A stretch of DNA of 64,000 nt, from assembly GCA_021808665.1 (NCBI GenBank), contig JAKBBA010000017.1:1-64000 (forward strand), given 5' to 3'. Under the pieces are notes generated by a model. The model was given only the letters and a program-made list of their open reading frames with translations, made no database searches and was not told the origin of the DNA. Positions 53,491-62,399 of the stretch are shown piece after piece. A program made the translations under genes and the position numbers. Position 1 is the stretch's first letter, and each line of letters begins with the position of its first letter. This DNA comes from Actinomycetes bacterium. Its GTDB lineage: Bacteria > Actinomycetota > Acidimicrobiia > Acidimicrobiales > Palsa-688.

Positions 53491-54290
53491 ATGTCCTTTT
53501 GCCAATCGTACGGTCCTCTTTCGGTGCTTCCGGCCTGCCCGGGCACGTTTCGAGCCGCCACAGGGACCTGTCCACCTTCGAGGTTTCTCGCTGCGGGAGC
53601 CGGAGAGTGCCGTCCGTATCCAGCCTTTGCGGCCGGAGCGGCCGTTGCAATCGTTCCTTGGCGTCCGCGGGCGTCAAAGACCCGGGTAGCTTCTTTGATG
53701 AACTCGCGAAGCTTGATCGGATCCTTATGCCCGGGCGTCTTCTCAACGCCGCTGGAAACATCGACCCCGAAACAGCCCGTCACGGTGATCGCCTCAGCAA
53801 CGTTCGAGGGGTTTAGACCTCCCGCTACGATGAGCCTCTCCCCTTTGGGCACCGCCGACGCTACCGCCCAGTCGAACGTGGTTCCAGAACCAGGTTGGGC
53901 GGCGTCGAGGTGGACGGCGAACGCTCCGTACTCTGAAGCCTCTGCGATCCTCGGATCAGTCGCCGAGAACGCCTTGATTACCAAAGGGATTCGTCCTGAG
54001 AGCCATTTGGTCTCCTCCGGCGTCTCGTGGCCGTGCAGTTGGGCGACGTTAAGGCCGACCCTGCTGCAGATGAGAGACACCCGCTCTGGCGCTTCGTCGC
54101 GGAAGACACCCACGCGCAGCACCTCCGGAGGTAGCCTCTTGACGATGTCCGCCACTGCGCCCGGCGCTACCTGGCGTTTGGACGGAGCGAACACGAAGCC
54201 GACCGCTGTAGCGCCCAGCGCTACAGCCAGAAGCGCGTCTTCCTCCGTGGTGATCCCGCAGACCTTCACGAAGTGATCCGCCGAGCTCAT
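53487..54290 (-). CDS. trpF: Phosphoribosylanthranilate isomerase with C-terminal tail
   Basis: A 267-residue protein. Residues 1-206 are a complete TrpF: C11 in VKVCGIT (general base), [14 protein letters not shown]-like VAQLHGHE, D129 in [21 protein letters not shown] and GVDVSSGVE. The last 60 residues are an Ala/Pro/Gly-rich tail with no family match. Many Actinomycetota lack trpF because PriA (HisA homologue) does both jobs; here a dedicated enzyme is encoded in the trp run. Start and stop both overlap neighbours as ATGA. Confidence 0.95.
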   Translation of the reverse strand: MSSADHFVKVCGITTEEDALLAVALGATAVGFVFAPSKRQVAPGAVADIVKRLPPEVLRVGVFRDEAPERVSLICSRVGLNVAQLHGHETPEETKWLSGRIPLVIKAFSATDPRIAEASEYGAFAVHLDAAQPGSGTTFDWAVASAVPKGERLIVAGGLNPSNVAEAITVTGCFGVDVSSGVEKTPGHKDPIKLREFIKEATRVFDARGRQGTIATAAPAAKAGYGRHSPAPAARNLEGGQVPVAARNVPGQAGSTERGPYDWQKDI

Positions 54291-55102
54291 GCGCCGAGCA
54301 CCGCGTCTCGCTCGGCGAGACGCGCCTTACGGGCACGCAGCGACGCCACCGCAGCCTCGGGGTCAGACGCCGTTACGACAGTCTCCCCGACCAGAATTGC
54401 GTCGAAACCGGCGTCAGCCAGCCGTCTAGCGTCGTCTGGGCCCGCTATGCCAGACTCAGCTACTCGGACACACCCCGGAGGGAGCGAAGCTGCCACCCTG
54501 ACGGCGCGCGCCGTGTCAACTTCGAAGCTGTGCAGGTCGCGTTGGTTGACGCCGATTATCTCGGCTCCAGCAGCCACTGCAGCCTCGGCTTCGCTCTCGT
54601 CGTGCACCTCGACAAGGGCGTCCAGACCGATGCGCTGCGACAGCGCCACGAGCTCGCTGAGCTCGTGGCCTCGTAGGGCGGCGACTATCAGAAGTACTGC
54701 GTCGGCGCCCATCAGCCTTGCATCGAGCACGTCCGCCCTACAGACGGTGAAGTCCTTGCGCAGGACCGGCAGACTTGTCGACTCACGAGCAGAGCGAAGG
54801 TCGTCGGATGAACCACCGAAGAACTCCGAATCGGTCAACACCGACAGAGCTGACGCGCCACCCTCCTCGTAGGCGACGGCCAGTGTCGCCGGGTCCAGGT
54901 CGACGGCAAGGGTGGGCTTGCTCGGGCTGCGACGTTTCACCTCGGCGATCACCGCCAGGCGGCTCGGTCGCACCAGCGCCTCGGCGAAACGCCTCGCCGG
55001 CGCGAGGACGGCAACTTCGCGCTCCAGCGACTCCAAGTCGCGCCGGTCGGCCTCGGCGGCGTCCCGGTGCGAAGCGAGTATGCGGTCCAAGTAGGTGGCC
55101 AC
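54287..55102 (-). CDS. trpC: Indole-3-glycerol phosphate synthase
   Basis: A 271-residue TIM barrel closing the indole ring. AEVKRRSPSKPTL carries the first catalytic lysine, VLRKDFTVCRADVLDA the second; LVEVHDESEAEAA, GVNQRDLHSFEVD and AESGIAGPDDARRL follow. GTG start with weak ribosome-binding site; 75 bases separate it from the YgfZ-like gene upstream, the widest gap in the his-trp run after hisD. Confidence 0.97.
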   Translation of the reverse strand: MATYLDRILASHRDAAEADRRDLESLEREVAVLAPARRFAEALVRPSRLAVIAEVKRRSPSKPTLAVDLDPATLAVAYEEGGASALSVLTDSEFFGGSSDDLRSARESTSLPVLRKDFTVCRADVLDARLMGADAVLLIVAALRGHELSELVALSQRIGLDALVEVHDESEAEAAVAAGAEIIGVNQRDLHSFEVDTARAVRVAASLPPGCVRVAESGIAGPDDARRLADAGFDAILVGETVVTASDPEAAVASLRARKARLAERDAVLGA

Positions 55103-55177
55103 GGTCTCAGAAGCCTACCCTGCGTGCATCGGGTAACACTCTCGCCACCTGAGCCCGCGAGTGCGTTCGGCTGGGCG

Positions 55178-56194
55178 CTACTCCAACACCCTCACGACCA
55201 CGTCGCCGGCAGCGACGTCGCTGGGCGCTCCAGCTTTCCTCTCCAGGTAGCCCAGTGCCACCCAGCCATGAGTGTCGGAGAAGGCGACGCTGGTCACCCA
55301 GCCGATCCTGGCCGGGCCTTCTTCAGCGGCGGGCTGCGGTGTCCCGCCGGCACCGTGTGGGGAGCTGTGCAGCTCAGCTCCTACGTCGATCTCGGCCTCG
55401 GGACGTAGCCTCACCATCCGTCGGGCGACGTGGTTGCCGCGGGAGTCGATCCGTGCAACCAGCTCCTGGCCGGTGTAGCAACCCTTGGTGAAGCTCACGG
55501 TGAGGTCGACTAGACCGGTCTCTGCGGGTATGGTGCGTTCGGTGAGTTCGGCTCCCATCCGGGGCCAGCCGACCGCGATCCGGTCGACTTCGAGCCTGTA
55601 GGAGGGAACTGACGGCCAAACGCTCAGATCCGTTCGCAACGCCTCGAAGGTAATGTCTTCGAGGACGGTGTCAGCAGCGGGTTCGACGGGTCCGCCCAGA
55701 CGCAGCACGTCGACTCCGGACAATCCTGGCAAAGGCGGAGACGCCGCTAGTAGTCCGCCAGTCCGCCAGCCCTCCCCGCGGCAGGCGAGTAGCCCGGCTT
55801 TGAGCGTCGTAAGCTCAGCCTTCGTTCGAAGCTTGAAGCGAGCAAGGCGCGCTGCCACGTGTTCACCCCAGGTGGGATCCGCCTCCAACGCCCACTGCTC
55901 GTCGCCGGAGCGGAACACCCGGAGAAGGGCCACTACCTTTCCGGAGGGCTCCAGCAGCCAACTCCACCGGTGCGATCCGACAGCCAACGACGCGACGTCC
56001 TGGGTCAGTTGGCCCTGCAGAAAGGCTCCCGCTTCGGGTCCGGTTACCATGACAACGTCGCGCTCTGACAGGCCCCAGTAACGTCCCTCACTTCGAGGGG
56101 ACTCCTCCGACAACCCAGTATTGCCAAGTTGCGACCCCGAGCCAACCGCAGGGAATGCCCCGTCGTCAGCCAACTCCAGGGCCTTCCCCTCCAC
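55178..56194 (-). CDS. Folate-binding YgfZ/GcvT-domain protein
   Basis: About 338 residues. YgfZ proteins bind tetrahydrofolate and help assemble or repair iron-sulfur clusters. The diagnostic motif KGCYTGQELVARIDSRGN is present, with the GcvT-like N-terminal segment VVMVTGPEAGAFLQGQLTQDV. The frame is open into trpE; starts at GTG 56194 or TTG 56173 both overlap the trpE end, and the N-terminal 40 residues are poorly conserved. Its place between trpE and trpC is unusual. Confidence 0.85.
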   Translation of the reverse strand: MEGKALELADDGAFPAVGSGSQLGNTGLSEESPRSEGRYWGLSERDVVMVTGPEAGAFLQGQLTQDVASLAVGSHRWSWLLEPSGKVVALLRVFRSGDEQWALEADPTWGEHVAARLARFKLRTKAELTTLKAGLLACRGEGWRTGGLLAASPPLPGLSGVDVLRLGGPVEPAADTVLEDITFEALRTDLSVWPSVPSYRLEVDRIAVGWPRMGAELTERTIPAETGLVDLTVSFTKGCYTGQELVARIDSRGNHVARRMVRLRPEAEIDVGAELHSSPHGAGGTPQPAAEEGPARIGWVTSVAFSDTHGWVALGYLERKAGAPSDVAAGDVVVRVLE

Positions 56195-57734
56195 GAGCGG
56201 CGCCAGCGAACCCTGCCCGACGGGCGGCTGCGATTCGGCGCGCCCCGGGGACAGCGGCCAGCAGCGCTGCGGCCTTGTTGGAACATTCGAGGTCCTCGTC
56301 GTCGGGGTCGCTGTCGGCGACGATGCCGGCACCGGCTTGGACGCTGGCCGTCCCGTCGGGGCTGACGAGCATGGTTCTGATGGCAATGGCCGTGTCCAGA
56401 TTGCCTGAGAAGTCGAAGTATCCGATCACCCCGGCGTAGGGGCCCCGCTTGACCGGCTCGAGCTCGTCTATGAGCTGCATAGCCCGAACTTTAGGCGCGC
56501 CCGACACGGTACCGGCAGGCATCGTAGCTCTGAGCACGTCGACCGGGCCAAGCCCCTCGCGTAGCGTCCCGGAGACTTGGGAGGTCAAGTGCATCACGTG
56601 GCTGAAGCGTTCTAGGGTCATGAGCTCGTCGACTTTGGCGGTGCCGTACTCCACGACCCGGCCTATATCGTTGCGCGCCAAATCCACCAACATGACGTGC
56701 TCGGCTCGTTCCTTGGGATTCTCCGCAAGCTCGGCTGCCAGCCTGCGGTCGTGGGTCTCGTCACGACCTCTCTTGCGAGTCCCGGCTATCGGCCTCGACA
56801 CGACGTGACCGGACCTGACCTGCACCAAGGGCTCCGGTGACGACCCGACCAGGGACAGCTCCGGGTGGCGCAGGAAGTACATGTAAGGGCTCGGGTTTAC
56901 CTGGCGCAGGGACCGGTAGAGGTCGAAAGGATCAGCCTGCAGTTCGACGTCGAAGCGCTGCGAGAGCACCACCTGGAAGATGTCACCGGCGAGGATATGT
57001 TCCTTGGCGGCTTCGACGCTCGACGCAAACATCTCCGGGGTGCTTCGGCGGCGATGGGCTGGGATCTCGTCGAGACGTTCCGGGGGGGCCACGAGAGGCT
57101 CGTCCAGCGGGCAAGCCCCTTGGGCGGCCAGAACCTCGAGACGTCTGGCCGCTGCCTCGTAGAGGCGGTCACAACTGTCACGATCGTCGCGAGCTTCCGG
57201 CGGTATCGGAACCGCCTCTATCAGCGTCACCCGCTGGCGCCAGTAGTCGTAGGCGGCAATCTGGCCTACCACCGACAGAATCGCGTCAGGGTAGCCCGTC
57301 TCGTCGGGCGGGGAGTCGCCGAGGCTCTCGACTTCTCGAACCACGTCGTATCCGAGGTATCCGACGACTCCTCCCTGTAGGGGTGGCAGTTCCTCGATGA
57401 CCGGGGAGCGCCACGTCTCGAGGATCGCTTCGAGCGCTACCAGGACACCCCCGTCGAGGCGAACCGTCTCAGGCAAGGATCCTTCGACAGTAAGCCTTGC
57501 TCCTCTCGCTACGATGGTCGCCGTCGGGTTTAGCCCTATGAAGGACCACCTTCCGAGCTGCTGGGCGTGCTCCACGGATTCAAGCAGGAACGAGCGTCCC
57601 GCCGGGCTCGCCGAGGTCAGACGAGCGTACGCCGCAACTGGGGTAGTGAGATCCCCGAGCAGCTCACGCCACACAGGGACGACGGTGAACTTCGAGGCCA
57701 GGGCCGCGAACTCTTCTCGCGATGGACGGGTCAC
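56166..57734 (-). CDS. trpE: Anthranilate synthase component I
   Basis: A 522-residue chorismate-utilising enzyme making anthranilate with a TrpG amidotransferase. [17 protein letters not shown] near residue 40 holds the tryptophan-binding region. The catalytic domain has [47 protein letters not shown] and [12 protein letters not shown]. The C-terminus extends some 30 Ala/Gly/Arg residues past the family end and overlaps the YgfZ-like gene. trpG and trpD are not in the window. ATG overlaps the hisI stop as ATGA. Confidence 0.95.
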   Translation of the reverse strand: MTRPSREEFAALASKFTVVPVWRELLGDLTTPVAAYARLTSASPAGRSFLLESVEHAQQLGRWSFIGLNPTATIVARGARLTVEGSLPETVRLDGGVLVALEAILETWRSPVIEELPPLQGGVVGYLGYDVVREVESLGDSPPDETGYPDAILSVVGQIAAYDYWRQRVTLIEAVPIPPEARDDRDSCDRLYEAAARRLEVLAAQGACPLDEPLVAPPERLDEIPAHRRRSTPEMFASSVEAAKEHILAGDIFQVVLSQRFDVELQADPFDLYRSLRQVNPSPYMYFLRHPELSLVGSSPEPLVQVRSGHVVSRPIAGTRKRGRDETHDRRLAAELAENPKERAEHVMLVDLARNDIGRVVEYGTAKVDELMTLERFSHVMHLTSQVSGTLREGLGPVDVLRATMPAGTVSGAPKVRAMQLIDELEPVKRGPYAGVIGYFDFSGNLDTAIAIRTMLVSPDGTASVQAGAGIVADSDPDDEDLECSNKAAALLAAVPGARRIAAARRAGFAGAARGGEGPGVG

Positions 57735-58126
57735 GCCGGCGACGTAGCACCGAACGCGCGGTAGAAACAGGTCCTGTTACCGGTGTGGCATGCCCCCCCG
57801 CCCTCTTGGACGACCAGGAACAGGAGCGTGTCCCCGTCACAGTCGTAGAAAGCCTCACGCACCCATTGGCGGTCCCCGGAAGTGTCACCTTTACGCCAGC
57901 GTTGCCTGCGGCTCCGGGACCAAAAGACGGTCCGGCCGGTATTAAGGGTTTCGGCGAGCGTCTCGGCGTTCATCCACGCCAGCATCAGCACCTCCCGGCT
58001 GTGGTGGTCCTGGACGATCGCAGGGACGAGGCCGTCGGAGTTGTAGACAATCGCATCCAGCTGCTCCGCCTCGGCGCGCACCGTTAGCGGTATGCCATAA
58101 CTCGGTTGGGATGATCCGTCCGCCAT
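57731..58126 (-). CDS. hisI: Phosphoribosyl-AMP cyclohydrolase
   Basis: A 131-residue zinc enzyme for step three of histidine synthesis. [45 protein letters not shown] and the metal-binding [12 protein letters not shown] with [11 protein letters not shown] are all present. It is the stand-alone form, not fused to HisE. It begins 23 bases after the GroES-like gene, just past a long palindrome. Confidence 0.96.
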   Translation of the reverse strand: MADGSSQPSYGIPLTVRAEAEQLDAIVYNSDGLVPAIVQDHHSREVLMLAWMNAETLAETLNTGRTVFWSRSRRQRWRKGDTSGDRQWVREAFYDCDGDTLLFLVVQEGGGACHTGNRTCFYRAFGATSPA

Positions 58127-58148
58127 TCCCCCATGGTAGGGGCTCGCG

Positions 58149-58176
58149 GCTACAGGTACAGGCCTGTACCTGTAGC
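58149..58176. repeat. Perfect 28-bp palindrome at the end of the GroES-like gene
   Basis: GCTACAGGTACAGG at 58149-58162 is followed without spacer by its exact reverse complement CCTGTACCTGTAGC at 58163-58176. It covers the last codons and stop of the GroES-like gene and ends 23 bases before the hisI ATG. The half-site itself contains ACAGG twice. As RNA it would fold into a 12-bp stem with a GGCC loop; no T run follows on the transcribed strand, so it is not a standard terminator. Confidence 0.9.
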
Positions 58177-58563
58177 GACCCGCTCGGACGCAACCGCGTG
58201 GATGTCACGCTCGCGCAATATCAAGTAATCCTCGCCTTGGACTTCTACCTCGTATCGGTCCTCCGGGTTGAACAGCACCTGGTCGCCAGCCTTGATGGTC
58301 CTCACGTGAGGGCCTGTAGCCACGACCTCCGCCCATGCGAGGCGTCGAGCGACCTGAGCCGTGGCCGGGATGAGAATGCCAGCCCGGGATTTGCGCTCAC
58401 CCTCGGAGCGGGGGATCTGAACTAGGACTCGGTCGGTGAGCATCTCGATGCCCTGCTTGGAGCCCAGATGCTGCTTGCTTACCAGGACCGGCCTTTCCGT
58501 AGCGGATGCCTGCGACGCCAAGCCAGGGTTCGGATGTGCGCGCTGGTCCTGCTGGGAGTCCAT
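58150..58563 (-). CDS. GroES-like co-chaperonin paralogue with N-terminal extension
   Basis: A 137-residue protein. From about residue 41 it matches Gro[15 protein letters not shown], a mobile-loop-like [35 protein letters not shown] and [13 protein letters not shown]. The first 40 residues are an extension not found in normal GroES, and the last ten (ATGTGLYL) are encoded within the palindrome. No groEL is adjacent. Its place between hisF and hisI suggests a paralogue rather than the main GroES. The ATG at 58563, nine bases after hisF, fits the operon; ATG at 58443 would give a bare GroES domain. Confidence 0.8.
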   Translation of the reverse strand: MDSQQDQRAHPNPGLASQASATERPVLVSKQHLGSKQGIEMLTDRVLVQIPRSEGERKSRAGILIPATAQVARRLAWAEVVATGPHVRTIKAGDQVLFNPEDRYEVEVQGEDYLILRERDIHAVASERVATGTGLYL

Positions 58564-58572
58564 CCCACCAAG

Positions 58573-59346
58573 CTACCCGGCCGGGCGATCGAGGGGACGC
58601 ACCAACACTCCTGCAGCAGCCATGGCCTCCTTGGCCTCGGCGACTGTCGCCTCGCCGAAGTGGAATATCGACGCTGCTAGGACCGCGTCCGCCCCTCCGA
58701 CGAGTGCCCCTTCGACAAGGTGACCGAGGTTGCCAACTCCGCCACTCGCTACGACGGGTATCCGAACGGTGTCGACGACCGCCCGTGTGAGCTCTAAGTC
58801 GAACCCGCTTCGAGTGCCGTCTCGGTCCATGGAGTTCAGCACGATCTCCCCAGCCCCGCGGCGTTCCACCTCGAATGCCCATTCGAGGGCATCCCGGCCG
58901 GTCGCTGTCCTTCCTCCGTGCGTGTAGACCTCGAAGCTCCTCCCACTGCGTCTCACGTCCATCCCGACGACCACGCACTGGGACCCGAAAACCGACGCTA
59001 TCTCCTCGACCAACTCGGGGCGCCCTACGGCCGCAGAGTTGACGCTGACCTTGTCGGCGCCGACGCGCAGAAGCATCCTGGCGTCGTCCACGCTGCGCAC
59101 CCCACCGCCGACGGCGAGGGGGATGAACACCCGTTCGGCGGCTCTCGCTACGACGTCGATCATTATCGCTCTCTCTGACGACGAGGCTGTTATGTCGTAG
59201 AAGACCAGCTCGTCAGCCCCTTCGTCGCTGTAGCGAGCTGCGAGCTCGACAGGGTCCCCGGCGTCGGCGAGGTTGGCGAAGTTGACCCCTTTGACGACGC
59301 GTCCGGCGTCGACGTCAAGGCACGGAACGACCCGAACGGCTCTCAC
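58573..59346 (-). CDS. hisF: Imidazole glycerol phosphate synthase, cyclase subunit
   Basis: A 257-residue TIM barrel forming IGP and AICAR with ammonia from His[19 protein letters not shown] has the catalytic Asp; [43 protein letters not shown] (second Asp) and [14 protein letters not shown] follow. GTG start overlapping the hisA stop as GTGA. Confidence 0.98.
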   Translation of the reverse strand: MRAVRVVPCLDVDAGRVVKGVNFANLADAGDPVELAARYSDEGADELVFYDITASSSERAIMIDVVARAAERVFIPLAVGGGVRSVDDARMLLRVGADKVSVNSAAVGRPELVEEIASVFGSQCVVVGMDVRRSGRSFEVYTHGGRTATGRDALEWAFEVERRGAGEIVLNSMDRDGTRSGFDLELTRAVVDTVRIPVVASGGVGNLGHLVEGALVGGADAVLAASIFHFGEATVAEAKEAMAAAGVLVRPLDRPAG

Positions 59347-60116
59347 CGAGACACCCCCGCTACCACAGCCAGAGCCTCACCGAGGTCGAGGCGCTTCTCG
59401 TAGAGGGCGCGCCCGGCGATGATCCCGCCTAAACCGGCCAGCGCCGCGAGGGCGGCGACGTCGTCTATCGAGCCGACGCCGCCCGAGGCAATCACACTTG
59501 CAGGCATCGCAACGTCGTCGGCGGGGGGGCGGTATCGGGCAACCAGTCCGACCACGGACGCCAGACCCTCGAGGTCAGGACCAGCCATAGTGCCGTCACG
59601 AGAAATGTCGGTAACGACGAGAGCCGACGCGCCGGCGTCTAGCGCCACAGGCACGAGATGCTCCACACTAACCCCTGCGGATTGTGTCCAACCCCTCAGG
59701 CGCACCTCGCCTCGACGGTGGTCTAGACCCAAGGCAACCCGACCCGGCCAACGATCGTGGATGTCTGAGATCAAAGAAGGCTGCTCCACCCCGGCAGTGC
59801 CGACAACAACCCGTGAAACGCCGGCGTCGAGGAGCTCACCTGCGTCTCTGACGCTGCGCACGCCCCCCCCGGCTTGGACCGACACACCAGCGGAGCGGAC
59901 CGCCTCGGCGATAGCAGCTATTGCCGGCCGGTTCGACGCCTCGCCGGTCCTGGCGGCGTCGAGGTCGACTACGTGAATCCACTGCGCCCCCGCAGAAGCG
60001 AACTCTAGGGCGACACCAACTGGGTCGTCGCCGTAGACCGTCTCGGCGGCGAAGTCCCCTTCGAGCAGGCGAACGCAACGCCCGCCGCGCAGGTCGATAG
60101 CGGGAAATAGGTCCAC
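59343..60116 (-). CDS. hisA: ProFAR isomerase (HisA)
   Basis: A 257-residue TIM barrel for the Amadori rearrangement in histidine synthesis. [20 protein letters not shown] holds the catalytic Asp, then [49 protein letters not shown] (second Asp) and [12 protein letters not shown]. Since a separate trpF exists, this is probably monofunctional HisA, not PriA. The GTG at 60116 shares its G with the hisH stop (TAGTG); the longer frame is inside hisH. Confidence 0.96.
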   Translation of the reverse strand: MDLFPAIDLRGGRCVRLLEGDFAAETVYGDDPVGVALEFASAGAQWIHVVDLDAARTGEASNRPAIAAIAEAVRSAGVSVQAGGGVRSVRDAGELLDAGVSRVVVGTAGVEQPSLISDIHDRWPGRVALGLDHRRGEVRLRGWTQSAGVSVEHLVPVALDAGASALVVTDISRDGTMAGPDLEGLASVVGLVARYRPPADDVAMPASVIASGGVGSIDDVAALAALAGLGGIIAGRALYEKRLDLGEALAVVAGVSR

Positions 60117-60745
60117 TAGAGGGATGCTCGGGTAGCGAGGCCGGGGGTTGCGAAGCGGGCAAAGTTCGACAACATCGCCAGACCAACCCGAGCGGACTTC
60201 TCCGGATGGAACTGGGTGGCCCAAACCGATTGGGCTACCACTACCGCAGGAACGTCGAGACCGTACTCGCAGGTGGCGACCACCTCAGGTCCGTCGGGAG
60301 CTGCGTAGGAATGCACGAAATACACCCAAGGCTGCTCGTCTAGGCCCTGCAGCAACGCAACGGACGGGCCGCGTACGTCGAGGCGGTTCCACTGCATCTG
60401 CGGCCTCTTGACACCTGCTGGCAGGCGCCTGACGATGCCGGGCAAGATCGCGATTCCGTCAACCTCGGGGGATTCCTCGGAGCCTTCGTAGAGCATCTGC
60501 ATCCCGACGCAGATGCCAAGGAACGGGCGGCTGGCGGCGACCACCTCGCGAACTGCGGCTTCGAGGCCGGCCGAGCGCAGCGCCTTCACGCATGCGCCGA
60601 AGTTCCCCACCCCGGGGAGCACGACGGCATCTGCCGACACGACGGCGTCGGGGTCGCTCACCAGCGCTGCGTCGGCTCCGACGCTCAAAAGGGCCTTGTG
60701 AGCGGAGCGCAGGTTGCCTATGCCGTAGTCGATGACAGCTATCAA
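60116..60745 (-). CDS. hisH: Imidazole glycerol phosphate synthase, glutamine amidotransferase subunit
   Basis: A 209-residue class I amidotransferase supplying ammonia to HisF. IDYGIGNLRSAHKAL at the start, VVLPGVGNFGACV, nucleophile in FLGICVGMQMLYEGSEE, and the His-Glu pair in VWATQFHPEKS. The start codon is TTG at 60745, overlapping the hisB stop as TTGA. Confidence 0.97.
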   Translation of the reverse strand: MIAVIDYGIGNLRSAHKALLSVGADAALVSDPDAVVSADAVVLPGVGNFGACVKALRSAGLEAAVREVVAASRPFLGICVGMQMLYEGSEESPEVDGIAILPGIVRRLPAGVKRPQMQWNRLDVRGPSVALLQGLDEQPWVYFVHSYAAPDGPEVVATCEYGLDVPAVVVAQSVWATQFHPEKSARVGLAMLSNFARFATPGLATRASL

Positions 60746-61341
60746 AGTACGCCCTTGGTGGAAGGTACGACGTCGCCGTCCACCGTCATAGCCTCGCGCA
60801 AAGCTCGGGCGACTGCCTTGAACGTCGCCTCTAAGATGTGATGCGCATTGCGCCCCGACAGCATTCGCACGTGCATGGTAATGCCAGCCTTCATTACGAA
60901 AGCTCTCCAGAACTCTTCAGCGAGTTGGGGGTGAAAGCCGGGGGTGCCGAGAGCACCCGAGTCTGCGACCCCGGCAGTTTCTACGTCGTAGACGAGGAAG
61001 GGCCTTCCAGACAGGTCCAAAGCCACTGCGATGAGAGCCTCGTCGAGGGGCAGGTCGATCGACGCGAACCGTCTCACCCCGACCTTGTCGCCGAGCGCCT
61101 CGCTGATGCATGCTCCAAGCGCAAGTCCGACGTCCTCCACGGTGTGGTGAGCGTCGACTTCCAGGTCGCCCTCCGCCGTTACTGTGAGGTCAAGACCCCC
61201 GTGGCGGCCGAGTTGGGTGAGCATGTGATCGAAAAAAGGCAGACCCGTCGACACTTGCGTCACACCTGTCCCGTCAAGGTGTACGTCGACGCTGACTTTG
61301 GTCTCCTTGGTAGAACGTGACCGTGAGGCGCTGCGGTTCAA
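60742..61341 (-). CDS. hisB: Imidazoleglycerol-phosphate dehydratase
   Basis: A 199-residue manganese enzyme, the single-function bacterial form. Metal-binding repeats TGLPFFDHMLTQLGRHG and DAHHTVEDVGLALG, then RFASIDLPLDEALIAVALD, and GRNAHHILEATFKAVARALR. TTG start at 61341 overlaps the hisC stop as TTGA and has GAAGGAG five to six bases upstream; the longer frame inside hisC is rejected. Confidence 0.96.
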   Translation of the reverse strand: MNRSASRSRSTKETKVSVDVHLDGTGVTQVSTGLPFFDHMLTQLGRHGGLDLTVTAEGDLEVDAHHTVEDVGLALGACISEALGDKVGVRRFASIDLPLDEALIAVALDLSGRPFLVYDVETAGVADSGALGTPGFHPQLAEEFWRAFVMKAGITMHVRMLSGRNAHHILEATFKAVARALREAMTVDGDVVPSTKGVL

Positions 61342-62399
61342 AGGGTCTCCTTCAATGCCGATAGGAATGCGTCGTTTTCGGTCCCGGTCCCGACGGTGAC
61401 ACGCAGGCACCCAGACGGCAGACCCGGCCAACTCGAGGTGTTACGCACCAAGACGCCGCGCTCTACCAGCCCGTGCCAGGCCTCGTCGCCTTTACGGCTC
61501 TTGGGCCGAAAGAGCAGGAAGTTTGCTTCTGAGGGCCACACGTCGACGTCGAGGTTTTCCAGTGCTCCCTGCAGACGCCTGCGCTCGGAGACGATCGCCG
61601 AGACACGCCGGCGCATCTCGTCGTCGTAAGCGACCGCCAGGCGGCCTGCGATCTGCTTTAGCGCGTCCAGGTGGTAGGGCAGAGCGACCCTCTCGAGCGA
61701 CGCAACGACCCGCGAGGGGCCTATCAGGTATCCGAGCCTCAGAGCCGCCATCGACCATGTCTTGGAGAAGGTCCGTGTCACCACGAGCGGCACTTCCTCG
61801 TCTACCATAGAGATACCTGACCAGTCCGCGAAATCGCCATAGGCCTCATCGAGCACGACGAGGCCCGCCGACAAGGCGAGGATCTCCTTGGCCGACGCCG
61901 CCGGGAGAGCGTTGCCGGTCGGGTTGTTCGGCGAGCACAAGAAGGTGATGTCCGGCCTCAACGCCGAGGTGATGTCCGCCACCTGATCGAGGTCGACCGA
62001 AAAGTCGTCGCGCCGGGTTCCTTGCACTACCTCGGTGGAGCTGAGATGAGCGATGTGGCTGTGCAAGGCGTAGCTAGGTTCGTACACTACCGCTCGCCGT
62101 CCCGGCCCCCCGTACGCGAGGCATATCGACTGCAGGACCTCGTTCGACCCGTTCGCTACGAACACCTGGTCCGTCCGGACCTGATGCAGGTCGGCGAGAG
62201 CCTCGCGTAGCTCGCTGGCTGCGCGGTCCGGGTAGCGATTGAACGCGACGCCGTCGAGAGCCGCAGCGAGATCCCGACGCCAACCTTCGGGCGGTGGGTA
62301 GGGGGATTCGTTGGTATTGAGCCTCACCGCCACGTCGACCTGAGGCGAGTGGTAGCCGTCGCGAAGTGCCAGGTCAGCCCGGCAGTCCGGGAGGGTCAC
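61338..62399 (-). CDS. hisC: Histidinol-phosphate aminotransferase
   Basis: A 353-residue fold-type I PLP transaminase. RLNTNESPYPPPEGW at the N-terminus, FVANGSNEVLQSICLAYGG, SPNNPTGNALP, VLDEAYGDF and the Schiff-base lysine in VTRTFSKTWSMAALRLGY; ANFLLFRPK and WPGLPSGCLRVTVG near the end. GTG at 62399 overlaps the hisD stop as GTGA; the upstream frame within hisD is not family-like. Confidence 0.97.
   Translation of the reverse strand: MTLPDCRADLALRDGYHSPQVDVAVRLNTNESPYPPPEGWRRDLAAALDGVAFNRYPDRAASELREALADLHQVRTDQVFVANGSNEVLQSICLAYGGPGRRAVVYEPSYALHSHIAHLSSTEVVQGTRRDDFSVDLDQVADITSALRPDITFLCSPNNPTGNALPAASAKEILALSAGLVVLDEAYGDFADWSGISMVDEEVPLVVTRTFSKTWSMAALRLGYLIGPSRVVASLERVALPYHLDALKQIAGRLAVAYDDEMRRRVSAIVSERRRLQGALENLDVDVWPSEANFLLFRPKSRKGDEAWHGLVERGVLVRNTSSWPGLPSGCLRVTVGTGTENDAFLSALKETL
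61347..61352 (-). promoter_or_regulatory. Shine-Dalgarno site deciding the TTG start of hisB
   Basis: AAGGAG on the minus strand ends five bases before the TTG at 61341. A strong site at ideal spacing within the hisC coding sequence supports TTG as the true hisB start. Confidence 0.65.

Noticed and set aside
57735..58149. Tryptophan attenuator or leader peptide before trpE
   Set aside because: trpE overlaps hisI by four bases and no Trp-rich short frame or antiterminator structure is present; the palindrome nearby is treated separately.
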